This document shows positions 1 to 7,133 of a DNA stretch of 28,199 nt, one piece after another. The stretch is from SM23-32 sp964434535. Lineage in GTDB: Bacteria; Planctomycetota; Brocadiia; SM23-32. The notes below the pieces were generated by a model. The model saw only the letters and a list, made by a program, of their open reading frames with translations, had not been told where the DNA came from and did not search any database. The stretch is taken from the NCBI GenBank assembly GCA_964434535.1, contig CAYSWA010000029.1:1-28199 (forward strand), written 5' to 3'. The translations under genes were made by a program, and so were the position numbers. How positions within the stretch are numbered: the first letter of the stretch is position 1; every line of letters begins with the position of its first letter.

Positions 1-641
1 ACAGAGCAAACCAGAGAATCCCAGCCGGCAGCGCTCAGACGGCTGAAGTGTTACCTATCGTCAAACTGCTGGACGTTGATATCTTCCCGTGGATTGCGGA
101 GGAACGCTCAGCTGGGAAGAGAGAGAGGTACCGCGCGGCGACTGTCGTTGCAGATCGCCTCTGCGGCGCAATCGCCGACCCCATCATCCGCAATGCACAG
201 GAGCAACGGCAACTCGCGTTCATTGGGGACTACCTAGAGGCGAAAGGATACCGTGAGGCAAGTGAAGACGAGCGCCGGGAAGTCTTGGGCATGCCACCGG
301 GGACCTACTGCTTCCGAGCAAATGTCGTGGTTCAGAACTCAAGCGGAGAGGACGTCAACATCCCAATCGATGTCGCGATCCAGTTGAGGAGTGCTGAGTC
401 TGGCGACTTCCCGCTGCTTGTCGAGGCAAAGTCGGCCGGGGACTTCACGAACACGAACAAGCGGCGCAAGGAAGAAGCCACGAAGATGAACCAACTCCGA
501 TCCACTTACGGCAATGACGTGCGGTTCGTCCTTTTCCTGTGCGGCTACTTCAACAGCGGCTATCTCGGGTATGAGGCTGCCGAGGGCATTGACTGGGTCT
601 GGGAGCACCGCATTGACGACATGGAGGAGCTTGGGGTGTAG
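1..641 (+). CDS. XamI-like type II restriction endonuclease, 5'-truncated by window edge
   Basis: Probable type II restriction endonuclease that cuts DNA not protected by the adjacent methylase. The reading frame is open from base 3 with no stop, and the first usable start (GTG at 48) lies inside a conserved-looking stretch, so the true start is probably left of the window. Numbered from that GTG, the visible part has an FPWIAE segment (13-18), then a PD-(D/E)XK-like core: Asp108 in IPIDVA, followed by E126-A-K128. The following stretch, SAGDFTNTNKRRKEEATK, resembles the XamI family as I remember it. XamI relatives are about 300 residues, so roughly the N-terminal third is missing. The stop is 2 bases before the methylase start. 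Base composition is lower in G+C than the rest of the window (61-120 is 32/60). The recognition site cannot be read from the sequence; XamI itself cuts GTCGAC. Confidence 0.75.
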   Translation, partial: RANQRIPAGSAQTAEVLPIVKLLDVDIFPWIAEERSAGKRERYRAATVVADRLCGAIADPIIRNAQEQRQLAFIGDYLEAKGYREASEDERREVLGMPPGTYCFRANVVVQNSSGEDVNIPIDVAIQLRSAESGDFPLLVEAKSAGDFTNTNKRRKEEATKMNQLRSTYGNDVRFVLFLCGYFNSGYLGYEAAEGIDWVWEHRIDDMEELGV

Positions 642-643
642 GG

Positions 644-2215
644 ATGGACAAAGAGGCCACCGAGAGATCACGCGTCGAAACGCAACGGCGACTTGACGCA
701 CAGAAGACTCCTGCCGAGCGGAATCGCCTCGGGCAGTTCGCCACACCATCAGCGCTCGCTCGCCAGATCGCAGAATACGTGGCCACCCTTTGGCCTCGCC
801 GAGGCATTGCACTGCGCTTTCTGGACCCAGCGCTCGGAACGGGTGCCTTCTTTTCCGCCCTCCTTCAGTCATTGGGACCGAGCCGGGTTGAGAGGGCCGC
901 AGGGGTGGAGATCGACCGCGACTTCGCTGATGCTGCGCGGGCGATCTGGCGTGGCAGTGGTCTCAGCCTGAGGTGCGCAGATTTCACCCGATTGAAGCCG
1001 CCATCGGTCGAGGAACGGTTCAATCTCGTACTGACGAATCCGCCCTATGTGCGTCACCACCATATCTCCTCTGTTGACAAGCAGCGCTTACAGGGGACGG
1101 TTCGACAATCACTCCAGCTTGATGTAAGCGGACTTGCAGGTCTGTATGTCTACTTTCTCTTGCTTGCTCACGACTGGATGGCCGAAGGCGGCCATGGTGT
1201 TTGGCTGATCCCGTCGGAGTTCATGAGTGTGAACTATGGCGCCGCCATTCGGCGCTACTTGACTCAGCACGTGCGCCTATTGAGAATCCATCGCTTCCGG
1301 CCCGCGGACATGCAGTTCTCCGATGCGTTGGTCACTTCCTGTGTGGTGGTCTTTCAGAAGGCCCGTCCCAGGCCTGGCGCCACTGCTCGCGTCACGCTCG
1401 GAGGCTCAATGCAGAGCCCCGAACTCGTGGCTGACGTTCCGGTGAACACATTGAAGGCGGCAACCAAGTGGACGGGCTATCCCTCCCATCCAGAGAACGG
1501 GAGCCGCACAGAGCCAGGGCAGGTGACACTTGGCGATCTATTCGTCATAAAGCGGGGGATTGCGACGGGTGCCAACCAGTTCTTCATCATGCGGAGAGAT
1601 TTGGCGCAGGAAAGGGACATCCCTGAAGACGTGCTTCGGCCCATTCTGCCGAGCCCGCGTTTCCTGGACGGCAGTGTCGTCGAGCGGGACGAAGACGGGT
1701 GGCCGGCGATTGAGGGGCAACTTGCTCTCATCGACACCACGATGGCAGAGCCGGAGATAGAGAGTTGCTATCCAGCCTTGTGGGCGTATCTCCAGCAAGG
1801 CTTGGCGGACGGAGTCCGGGACCGTTATCTCGTCCAACGGAGGTCGCCCTGGTACTCACAGGAACAGCGTGACCCACCACCTTTCCTTTGTACCTACATG
1901 GGACGGTTCACCAGTGGTTCGCAACCGTTTCGGTTCATCTGGAACCAATCAGAGGCCATTGCCGCCAACGTCTACCTCTTGCTGTACCCGAAGGGCTTTC
2001 TCGGGAGAGCCCTCCGGAAGCAGCCAGGACTCGCGGGGGCCGTGTTCGACGGACTGCTTGAGATCGAGCCGGAGAACTTCATGGCCGAAGGTAGAGTCTA
2101 TGGCGGGGGCCTCTATAAGGTGGAGCCGAAGGAGCTATCAGCCGTATCTGGACAAGGCATAGTTGATCGTGTGCCCGGCGTTGCTCCCTACAGGCAGACG
2201 GCGTTGGGGTCATAG
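644..2215 (+). CDS. Type II N6-adenine DNA methyltransferase (XamI/Eco57I-like)
   Basis: Modification methylase of the restriction system, transferring a methyl group from S-adenosylmethionine to adenine N6 in the recognition site. The 523-residue protein starts with a typical GQFATP segment (30-35), then SAM-binding motif I DPALGTGAF (61-69), and catalytic motif IV NPPY (132-135). The C-terminal half (about 280-500) would be the target-recognition region and ends with GGGLYKVEPKEL, a common closing segment in this methylase group. ATG at 644 follows the endonuclease stop by 2 bases, so the two are translationally coupled, with the nuclease first. That order implies methylase expression may need extra control or a promoter inside the nuclease gene. 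G+C and codon use match the nuclease and not the downstream genes, which supports joint horizontal acquisition. No frameshift is seen. Confidence 0.9.
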   Translation: MDKEATERSRVETQRRLDAQKTPAERNRLGQFATPSALARQIAEYVATLWPRRGIALRFLDPALGTGAFFSALLQSLGPSRVERAAGVEIDRDFADAARAIWRGSGLSLRCADFTRLKPPSVEERFNLVLTNPPYVRHHHISSVDKQRLQGTVRQSLQLDVSGLAGLYVYFLLLAHDWMAEGGHGVWLIPSEFMSVNYGAAIRRYLTQHVRLLRIHRFRPADMQFSDALVTSCVVVFQKARPRPGATARVTLGGSMQSPELVADVPVNTLKAATKWTGYPSHPENGSRTEPGQVTLGDLFVIKRGIATGANQFFIMRRDLAQERDIPEDVLRPILPSPRFLDGSVVERDEDGWPAIEGQLALIDTTMAEPEIESCYPALWAYLQQGLADGVRDRYLVQRRSPWYSQEQRDPPPFLCTYMGRFTSGSQPFRFIWNQSEAIAANVYLLLYPKGFLGRALRKQPGLAGAVFDGLLEIEPENFMAEGRVYGGGLYKVEPKELSAVSGQGIVDRVPGVAPYRQTALGS

Positions 2216-2648
2216 CGTGGTTTCAGACATGGGCACCGAGGGAGCAGGCTTTCTTCAGCCTCTCGCGAAGCGATTTGCTATTCCCTATCCCGTTTGTCGG
2301 GTGGGGTCGTTTCCTACGTCTCTCTACTTCTATCTATTCGTTCCGGCTCTCCAGGAATAGGTAGACCGCGCTTCCGGCAGCAATGGACAGCCTCAGGCGC
2401 TCTCCGCCAGCGAACTGCCCGGGCTTCCGGTCCGTCATCCCGCCTATGCTATCTATCCCTGTCAGGCGCTGTGTAAGCCTCGGCGGGCTCGGCGTGCTCT
2501 GCGGGTAGCTGCCTTCCGTCCGGACAGATGCGGCCAAATCCGCCCTAATGGGACACGCCTGCCCTGCCCTTCGCGTAGCATCTCCCTCGGAGAGGCGCGC
2601 ACGTGGTGCGCGTCCTTCAGCCTGCACTCGCACGGGAGGGAGCGTGCC
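2216..2648. other. Intergenic region after the restriction-modification pair
   Basis: No convincing gene in 433 bases; the open frames here are short and look like shadows. Two small structures are visible: an imperfect inverted repeat around 2334-2360 (CTATT..TTCC against GGAATAG) and a perfect GC-rich hairpin at 2596-2612. Base composition shifts from moderate G+C on the left to high G+C on the right, so the border of the acquired segment probably lies here. No transposase, tRNA or clear attachment repeat was found. Confidence 0.5.
2596..2612. promoter_or_regulatory. Perfect GC-rich hairpin upstream of the orphan gene at 2649
   Basis: CGCGCAC (2596-2602), loop GTG, GTGCGCG (2606-2612): a 7-bp perfect stem 36 bases upstream of the ATG at 2649. 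It could be an operator half-site pair or a leader hairpin. No T-run follows, so it is not a classical terminator. Function unknown. Confidence 0.35.
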
Positions 2649-3152
2649 ATGAGCGATGATCGTGCGCTGGTCAATCAGCGCAACGGACGGCTCGGCGGGC
2701 CGAAGACCGAGGCCGGCAAGGCCGTCAGCAGCCAGAATGCCCGCAAACACGGCATCCTCGCCACCAGCCTGTCCCGCAACGAGCGCAAGAAGGTCGGCAT
2801 GATCGTGGCCCGGTTCGCCGAACAGCTACGCCCCGCCGGGCCCATCGAGGAGGCGCTGGTGGAGAAGCTGGCCGTCTGCTACCTGCGACTTCAGCGCTGC
2901 GCGCGCGCCGAGCAGGAATACCACCGCGCCGCCTGGATGCCGCGGCTGCCCGGCGACGACTATGACCAGATCTGCCCGGCGAGCGACTTCCGCCCGCGCC
3001 ACTTCGCCACGATCGCCCGCCTTGTCCAGCGCTACGACACGAGCCTGACCAACCAGTTCCTGAAGCTGCTGCACGAGCTGGAGCGCCAGCAGGAGCGGCG
3101 CGGCGGCGGCCGGGTGCCGGCGGTGGCGCAGGTGGACGTGAACGCCCTGTGA
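2649..3152 (+). CDS. Orphan protein with GPKTxxGKxxSxxNARKHG N-terminus
   Basis: A 167-residue cytoplasmic protein of unknown function. The N-terminus (residues about 10-36) carries NGRLGGPKTEAGKAVSSQNARKHGI, a basic motif I recognise from many uncharacterised bacterial proteins (often multi-copy in Planctomycetota and Acidobacteria) without an assigned role. The rest is mostly alpha-helical and charged, with an Arg/Glu-rich amphipathic segment near 70-110 and a C-terminal ERQQERRGGGR stretch. There is no signal peptide or membrane segment. The start is supported by a GGGAGGG ribosome-binding site 6 bases upstream. It stands alone between the restriction system and the glycosidase gene, with a hairpin upstream and heptamer repeats downstream. 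The basic N-terminus could bind nucleic acid, but that is inference. Confidence 0.75.
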   Translation: MSDDRALVNQRNGRLGGPKTEAGKAVSSQNARKHGILATSLSRNERKKVGMIVARFAEQLRPAGPIEEALVEKLAVCYLRLQRCARAEQEYHRAAWMPRLPGDDYDQICPASDFRPRHFATIARLVQRYDTSLTNQFLKLLHELERQQERRGGGRVPAVAQVDVNAL

Positions 3153-3194
3153 ATGGCCTGGAAGGCCGCGAGAGGGCGCATTACGAAACGAACC

Positions 3195-3265
3195 GAACGG
3201 CGAGTTGCTCGTTGCTCGGGAACGGCGGGAACGGCGAGTTGCTCGTTGCTCGTTGTTCGTTGCCC
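3195..3265 (+). repeat. Heptamer (GTTGCTC) tandem repeats within a duplicated 24-base unit
   Basis: A 24-base unit occurs exactly twice (3195-3218 and 3229-3252), 34 bases apart. Each begins GAACGGCGA and contains two GTTGCTC heptamers. The second copy continues with two degenerate heptamers (GTTGTTC, GTTGCCC), making four in a row at 3238-3265. It lies between the orphan gene and the promoter of the glycosidase gene. The layout resembles short tandemly repeated heptamers of some bacterial genomes; slipped-strand expansion is a likely origin. No protein-coding explanation was found. Confidence 0.8.
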
Positions 3266-3323
3266 GCGGACGGGCAATATCTGACCGCCTGACGGCCTGA
3301 ACGGCCGAGCGAGAGCCAAAAGC

Positions 3324-3352
3324 TTGACATCGCGCGGGGTTTGCCCTACAAC
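3324..3352 (+). promoter_or_regulatory. Sigma70-type promoter of the GH113-like gene
   Basis: TTGACA at 3324-3329, 17-base spacer, TACAAC at 3347-3352. The -35 box is a perfect consensus match. Transcription would begin near 3359, giving a leader of about 48 bases before the ATG at 3407. Confidence 0.7.
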
Positions 3353-3406
3353 AGGGCGCGCCGGACGCCGCCTTGAGCAGGTCCTGGCACCAGGAGGGGA
3401 GCCCCG

Positions 3407-4480
3407 ATGCGCCGCCTATCTATCGTCGCAGCACTCGCCATAATCACGTTCTTCGTCGTACCCGCGCCGCCCGCCGACGCCTGCCCGATGCGCGGCATGT
3501 CGTATACCCCGTGGTGGGAGGACGCGCTGCTCCAGCCCGGCTCCGACGAGTCGATCGCGAACATGGCCGGCATCGGCGTCGACACCGTGGCGCTGAACGT
3601 CTGGTGGTTCCAGGACGACCGGGATTCTTCGGAGATCACCCCCGACTTCAGCCTCTACAGCGCCAGCACCGAGTCGGTGATCCACGCCATCCGGGAGATC
3701 CACGACAACGGGATGGCGGTGATGCTGAAGCCGATGGTGGACCTGCGGACCTTCGAGTGGCGGGGCACGATCAACCCGAGCGACGCGTGGTTCGCCGGCT
3801 ACGGGGAGTTCATCGACTACTGGGCCGAGATCGCCGAGGCGGAGGGCGCCGAGCTGCTGAGCGTCGGCTGCGAGTTCAAGAACACCGTCGAGTGGTCGGA
3901 GCACTGGCGGGCGGTGATCGACGGCGTGCGGGGGCTCTACTCCGGCACGATCACCTACGCCGCGAACCACGACAGCTACCAGAACGTGGACTGGTGGGAC
4001 GCGCTGGACCTGGTCGGCATCGACGCCTACTTCAAGCTGACGGACGAGACGGCCCCGACCCTCGCCGAGCTGGAGTCGGCCTGGGCCGGCCACGCGTCGA
4101 ACATCGTAAGCTGGCTCGACGCCGAAGGATACGGGCTGCCGGTCGCCTTCACCGAGGTCGGTTATCGTTCGATGGACGGGGCGAACACGGCGCCCTGGGC
4201 CTGGTGGGGCGACGGCGAGGTCGACGTGCAGGAGCAGCTCGACTGCTACCAGGCGCTGCTCAGCACGTGCTGGGGCGAGCCGTGGTGGGCCGGGGCGTTC
4301 TGGTGGAACTGGGAGACCGACCCGAACGCCGGCGGGCTATCCGACATGGGCTTCACGCCGCAGGGCAAGCCGGCGGAGCAGCTTCTGGCCTCCTACTACG
4401 CCGTGCCCGAGCCCGGCACGGCGGCGCTGCTGCTGCTGGGGGTGCCGGCGCTGGTGGCCCTGCGGCGGCGGCGGCGTTGA
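3407..4480 (+). CDS. Secreted GH113-like glycoside hydrolase with PEP-CTERM anchor
   Basis: Probable exported TIM-barrel glycosidase related to GH113 beta-1,4-mannanases. A signal peptide covers residues 1-25 (basic MRR, hydrophobic core, ADA before Cys26). The barrel spans about 27-345: GMSYTPWW (30-37), WWFQDDRDSSEI (66-77) and LKPMVDL (108-114) are typical of the family. E156 in SVGCEF is the likely acid/base and E250 in FTEVGY the likely nucleophile, matching GH113 placement. The C-terminus has VPEPG, a hydrophobic helix and RRRRR: a PEP-CTERM sorting tail processed by an exosortase not encoded here. The start has a strong AGGAGGGG site and its own promoter. The next gene has a promoter overlapping this stop codon, so the gene may be monocistronic. 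Mannan as substrate is inferred from family only. Confidence 0.85.
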   Translation: MRRLSIVAALAIITFFVVPAPPADACPMRGMSYTPWWEDALLQPGSDESIANMAGIGVDTVALNVWWFQDDRDSSEITPDFSLYSASTESVIHAIREIHDNGMAVMLKPMVDLRTFEWRGTINPSDAWFAGYGEFIDYWAEIAEAEGAELLSVGCEFKNTVEWSEHWRAVIDGVRGLYSGTITYAANHDSYQNVDWWDALDLVGIDAYFKLTDETAPTLAELESAWAGHASNIVSWLDAEGYGLPVAFTEVGYRSMDGANTAPWAWWGDGEVDVQEQLDCYQALLSTCWGEPWWAGAFWWNWETDPNAGGLSDMGFTPQGKPAEQLLASYYAVPEPGTAALLLLGVPALVALRRRRR

Positions 4481-4506
4481 AGGGCTGCCTCAGTTGCTGA
4501 TATAAG
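4477..4506 (+). promoter_or_regulatory. Promoter of the yjbQ-CPBP pair
   Basis: TTGAAG at 4477-4482, 18-base spacer, TATAAG at 4501-4506. The -35 box overlaps the stop codon (4478-4480) of the glycosidase gene. Predicted start of transcription is near 4513, 24 bases before the yjbQ ATG. Confidence 0.6.
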
Positions 4507-4536
4507 CTGCTGGGAACTCACCCGGGGAGCGACCGC

Positions 4537-4926
4537 ATGGCGACTTTCAGCGTCAGGACGAGCGAGCGCACCGGGTACGTCGACATCACCAGCCGGGTCC
4601 AGGACGCCGTGGCCGACGGCGGGGTGGAGGAGGGGATCTGCATGGTCTTCGTGCCCCACACGACGGCCGGCGTGACCATCAACGAGAACGCCGACCCCGA
4701 CGTGATGCGCGATGTGAAGAAGGAGCTGGACAAGATGGTGCCTTTCGAGGACGACTACGCCCACGGCGAGGGCAACAGCGCCGCGCACATCAAGAGCACG
4801 CTGGTGGGCTGCTCGTGCATGATCGAGATCGCAGCCGGCCGGCTGGCGCTCGGCACGTGGCAGGGGATATACTTCTGCGAGTTCGACGGGCCGCGCACGC
4901 GGAAGGTGCGCGTGACCTGCCGGTAG
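4537..4926 (+). CDS. yjbQ: YjbQ/UPF0047 family protein
   Basis: A 129-residue member of the small, widespread YjbQ (UPF0047) family, which forms compact trimers; some members have weak thiamine-phosphate synthase activity, but the physiological role remains unsettled. The family signature is complete: HTTAGVTINENADPDV (41-56), His76 in YAHGEGN, His84 in AAHIKSTL, and the closing GTWQGIYFCEFDGPR (106-120). The three histidines match the expected metal/phosphate site. Length is normal for the family. It starts with ATG after a GGGGAGCG site and is followed 11 bases later by a membrane protease gene, probably co-transcribed. Cytoplasmic; no signal peptide. Confidence 0.92.
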   Translation: MATFSVRTSERTGYVDITSRVQDAVADGGVEEGICMVFVPHTTAGVTINENADPDVMRDVKKELDKMVPFEDDYAHGEGNSAAHIKSTLVGCSCMIEIAAGRLALGTWQGIYFCEFDGPRTRKVRVTCR

Positions 4927-4937
4927 GGGAGGGCACT

Positions 4938-5720
4938 TTGGCTGAGCAGCGGCAGCCCCGGCCCGAGGAGCCGGCCGGGGAGGAGGCGGCCCCGCGGCCC
5001 GGAGTGCCCTGCAAGGTGCCCTGGGGCACGGGGACGGCGGTAGCGCTGATCGTGCTGCACCTGCTGCTCCAGTTCGGGATCGGGACCGCGCTGAAGGCGA
5101 GGGCCAGCGAGCTGGTGGCCCATCTGGCCGGCGCGGGGCTCGCCGGAGCGTTCGCGGTGCTGCTGGTGTGGGCAGTCGTCGGAACGGCCAGGCATGGGGA
5201 CGCCACGGTGGGCCGGCTGCTCGGGTTCGGGGGCACCACGCTGGGGCGGGCGGTGGCGTGCTGGCGCATCCTGGCCGTCGGCGCGCTGGCCTACGTCGTG
5301 GTCGGCGTGGCGACGCTGGTGGCGTGGCGCCGGTTCCTGGGGGATGGCGAGCACCTGCCGCTGCAGCGCATCCTGTGGTCCATCGGGCAGGTGGAGTCGC
5401 CGGCGGTGCTGACGCTCGCGGTGGTGGCGGCGGTGGTGGTGGCGCCGGTCATTGAGGAGGTGCTGTTCCGCTCGGTGCTGTATCTGCCGCTGCGCGATCG
5501 GTGGGGCGTGGTGCCGGCGGCCTTGCTGGTGAGCCTCCTGTTTGCCGTGATGCACTTCTACGCGCCCGGCGTCGCCGTGCTGGTGGTGCTCTCGTTCATC
5601 TTCATCGCGCTGTTCGAGCGGAGCGGGACGCTCTGGGCGCCGATCCTGGCGCACGCGGCCTACAACGGCGGGATCATCCTGGTCGTGCGCCTGTTCGGCC
5701 TCGGAGCGTCGCCGGCGTGA
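4938..5720 (+). CDS. CPBP-family intramembrane metalloprotease
   Basis: A 260-residue integral membrane protein of the CPBP (Abi, CaaX-protease-like) family, related to prenyl-protein type II CaaX proteases. The predicted catalytic motifs are present: EE (173-174) in VIEEVLFRSVLY with Arg178, His206 in FAVMHFY, and His239/Asn243 in ILAHAAYNGG. A Pro/Glu-rich cytoplasmic N-terminus of about 28 residues precedes six or so hydrophobic segments. I chose the TTG at 4938 because AGGGGAGGG (4925-4933) sits just before it and a longer frame would run through yjbQ. Substrate unknown: relatives process peptides, act in bacteriocin immunity, or lack a known target. Probably co-transcribed with yjbQ. Confidence 0.85.
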   Translation: MAEQRQPRPEEPAGEEAAPRPGVPCKVPWGTGTAVALIVLHLLLQFGIGTALKARASELVAHLAGAGLAGAFAVLLVWAVVGTARHGDATVGRLLGFGGTTLGRAVACWRILAVGALAYVVVGVATLVAWRRFLGDGEHLPLQRILWSIGQVESPAVLTLAVVAAVVVAPVIEEVLFRSVLYLPLRDRWGVVPAALLVSLLFAVMHFYAPGVAVLVVLSFIFIALFERSGTLWAPILAHAAYNGGIILVVRLFGLGASPA

Positions 5721-5732
5721 CGCGGCGGGCGC

Positions 5733-5761
5733 GTGCAAACGGGCCGCCGAGCGGTTAGACT
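5733..5761 (+). promoter_or_regulatory. Possible tyrS promoter
   Basis: GTGCAA at 5733-5738, 17-base spacer, TAGACT at 5756-5761, 39 bases before the tyrS ATG. The -35 box is weak; the -10 box fits better. No T-box or other leader structure is seen in the short space available. Confidence 0.35.
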
Positions 5762-5799
5762 GTCCGCTCTTCGCGCATCGCCAACCACGGACCGCCGTC

Positions 5800-7038
5800 A
5801 TGGCCGACATCACCCGGCAGGTCGAGCGTCAGATGGAGCGGATCCGTCGCGGCGCGGCCGACATCCTTCCCGAGGAGGAGCTGGAGGAGCGGATCGCCCG
5901 CTCCCTGCGCGAGGGACGGGCGCTGCGGGTCAAGTTCGGCCTCGACCCGACGGCATCGGACATCCACCTGGGCAACGCCGTGCCGCTGCACAAGCTGCGC
6001 GCGTTCCAGGACCTGGGCCACCACGCCGTGCTGATCGTGGGCGACTACACGGCGACGGTGGGCGACCCGAGCGGGCAGAACGCCACCCGGCCTCAGCTCT
6101 CGCACGAGGAGGTGCTGGAGCACGCCGCCACCTACATCGAGCAGGTCGGCAAGATCGTGGACGTGGAGGAGGCCGAGGTCCTCTACAACGGCGAGTGGTT
6201 CAGCCAGATGACGTTCGCCGAAGTGCTCGCCCTCGCCTCGCGCCTGACCGTGGCCCGCTGCATCGAGCGGGACGACTTCGCCAAGCGCCTGGCGCAGGGG
6301 CGTGCGCTGGCACTGCACGAGTTGCTCTACCCCCTGATGCAGGCGTACGACTCCGTCATGGTGCGCAGCGACGTCGAGCTGGGCGGCACCGACCAGATCT
6401 TCAACATCCTGATGGGCCGCGAGCTCCAGCGCCAGATGGGGCAGGAGCCCCAGGTCGTCGTCACCAATCCCCTGCTGGAGGGGCTCGACGGGCAGCAGAA
6501 GATGTCCAAGAGCAAGGGCAACTACATCGGCATCGACGAGCCGCCGGCCGAGATCTTCGGCAAGGCCATGAGCGTGCCCGACGACCTGATGCGCAAGTAC
6601 CTGGTGCTGACGACCGCGCTGCCGATGGAGCGGATCGAGGAGCTGCTCTCGCCGCAGGTGCACCCGCGCGACGCGAAGGCCGAGCTCGCCGCCGCCATCG
6701 TCGGGCGCTACTACGACGCCGAGGCGGCCGAATGGGCCCGCGAGGAGTTCGAGCGCGTCTTCCAAGAGGGCGAGCTGCCCAGCGAGATGCCCGCGGTGCG
6801 TGTGCCGGCCGAGCAGGCCGGCGGCGGCCGGGTCTGGATCGTCACGCTCATCCGCCTCGCCGGCTGGGCGTCCTCCAACGGCGAGGCACGCCGGCTGGTC
6901 GAGCAGGGCGGGGTGCGGCTGGGGCGCGACGCCGATTCGCTGGAGGCGGTGAGCGATGCCGAGGCCGACGTGGAGGTGGCCGAGGGCATGGTGCTGAACG
7001 TCGGCAAGCGTCGCTTCTGCCGCCTGCGCCTCTCCTGA
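5800..7038 (+). CDS. tyrS: Tyrosine--tRNA ligase
   Basis: Class I aminoacyl-tRNA synthetase that activates tyrosine with ATP and charges tRNA-Tyr in the cytoplasm. The 412 residues are normal for the longer bacterial form (TyrZ-like). The HIGH-type motif is HLGN (56-59) in KFGLDPTASDIHLGN, the KMSKS loop is exact (KMSKSKG, 234-240), and the tRNA/tyrosine region has GGTDQIFNILMGRELQ (195-210). A C-terminal S4 RNA-binding domain occupies about 345-408 (LIRLAGWASSNGEARRLVEQGGV). The ATG at 5800 gives the family N-terminus, although no strong ribosome-binding site precedes it. A promoter just upstream of the next gene begins 17 bases after this stop, so tyrS can be expressed alone. Confidence 0.97.
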   Translation: MADITRQVERQMERIRRGAADILPEEELEERIARSLREGRALRVKFGLDPTASDIHLGNAVPLHKLRAFQDLGHHAVLIVGDYTATVGDPSGQNATRPQLSHEEVLEHAATYIEQVGKIVDVEEAEVLYNGEWFSQMTFAEVLALASRLTVARCIERDDFAKRLAQGRALALHELLYPLMQAYDSVMVRSDVELGGTDQIFNILMGRELQRQMGQEPQVVVTNPLLEGLDGQQKMSKSKGNYIGIDEPPAEIFGKAMSVPDDLMRKYLVLTTALPMERIEELLSPQVHPRDAKAELAAAIVGRYYDAEAAEWAREEFERVFQEGELPSEMPAVRVPAEQAGGGRVWIVTLIRLAGWASSNGEARRLVEQGGVRLGRDADSLEAVSDAEADVEVAEGMVLNVGKRRFCRLRLS

Positions 7039-7054
7039 CGGCGCCCCGCGCCGG

Positions 7055-7083
7055 TTGATTGGGCCGCCCCGATGGGGTATTAT
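7055..7083 (+). promoter_or_regulatory. Promoter of the SurA/PpiD-like gene and ribF
   Basis: TTGATT at 7055-7060, 17-base spacer, TATTAT at 7078-7083. Expected transcription start is near 7090, about 44 bases before the GTG start at 7134. Confidence 0.6.
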
Positions 7084-7133
7084 CCGGCCTTTCCGCGTTG
7101 CCGCTTTCCACCCCGGCCGAGGAGGACCCCGGC

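Noticed and set aside
3195..3265. Possible CRISPR array
   Set aside because: Only two copies of the unit, a 10-base gap instead of spacers, and internal heptamer periodicity; no cas genes.
4938..5720. Bacteriocin-immunity gene
   Set aside because: CPBP proteases are sometimes immunity proteins, but no bacteriocin-like small gene or export system lies nearby.
5733..7058. Arg/Ala-rich plus-strand frame overlapping tyrS
   Set aside because: Out-of-frame shadow of tyrS, low-complexity translation without a domain.
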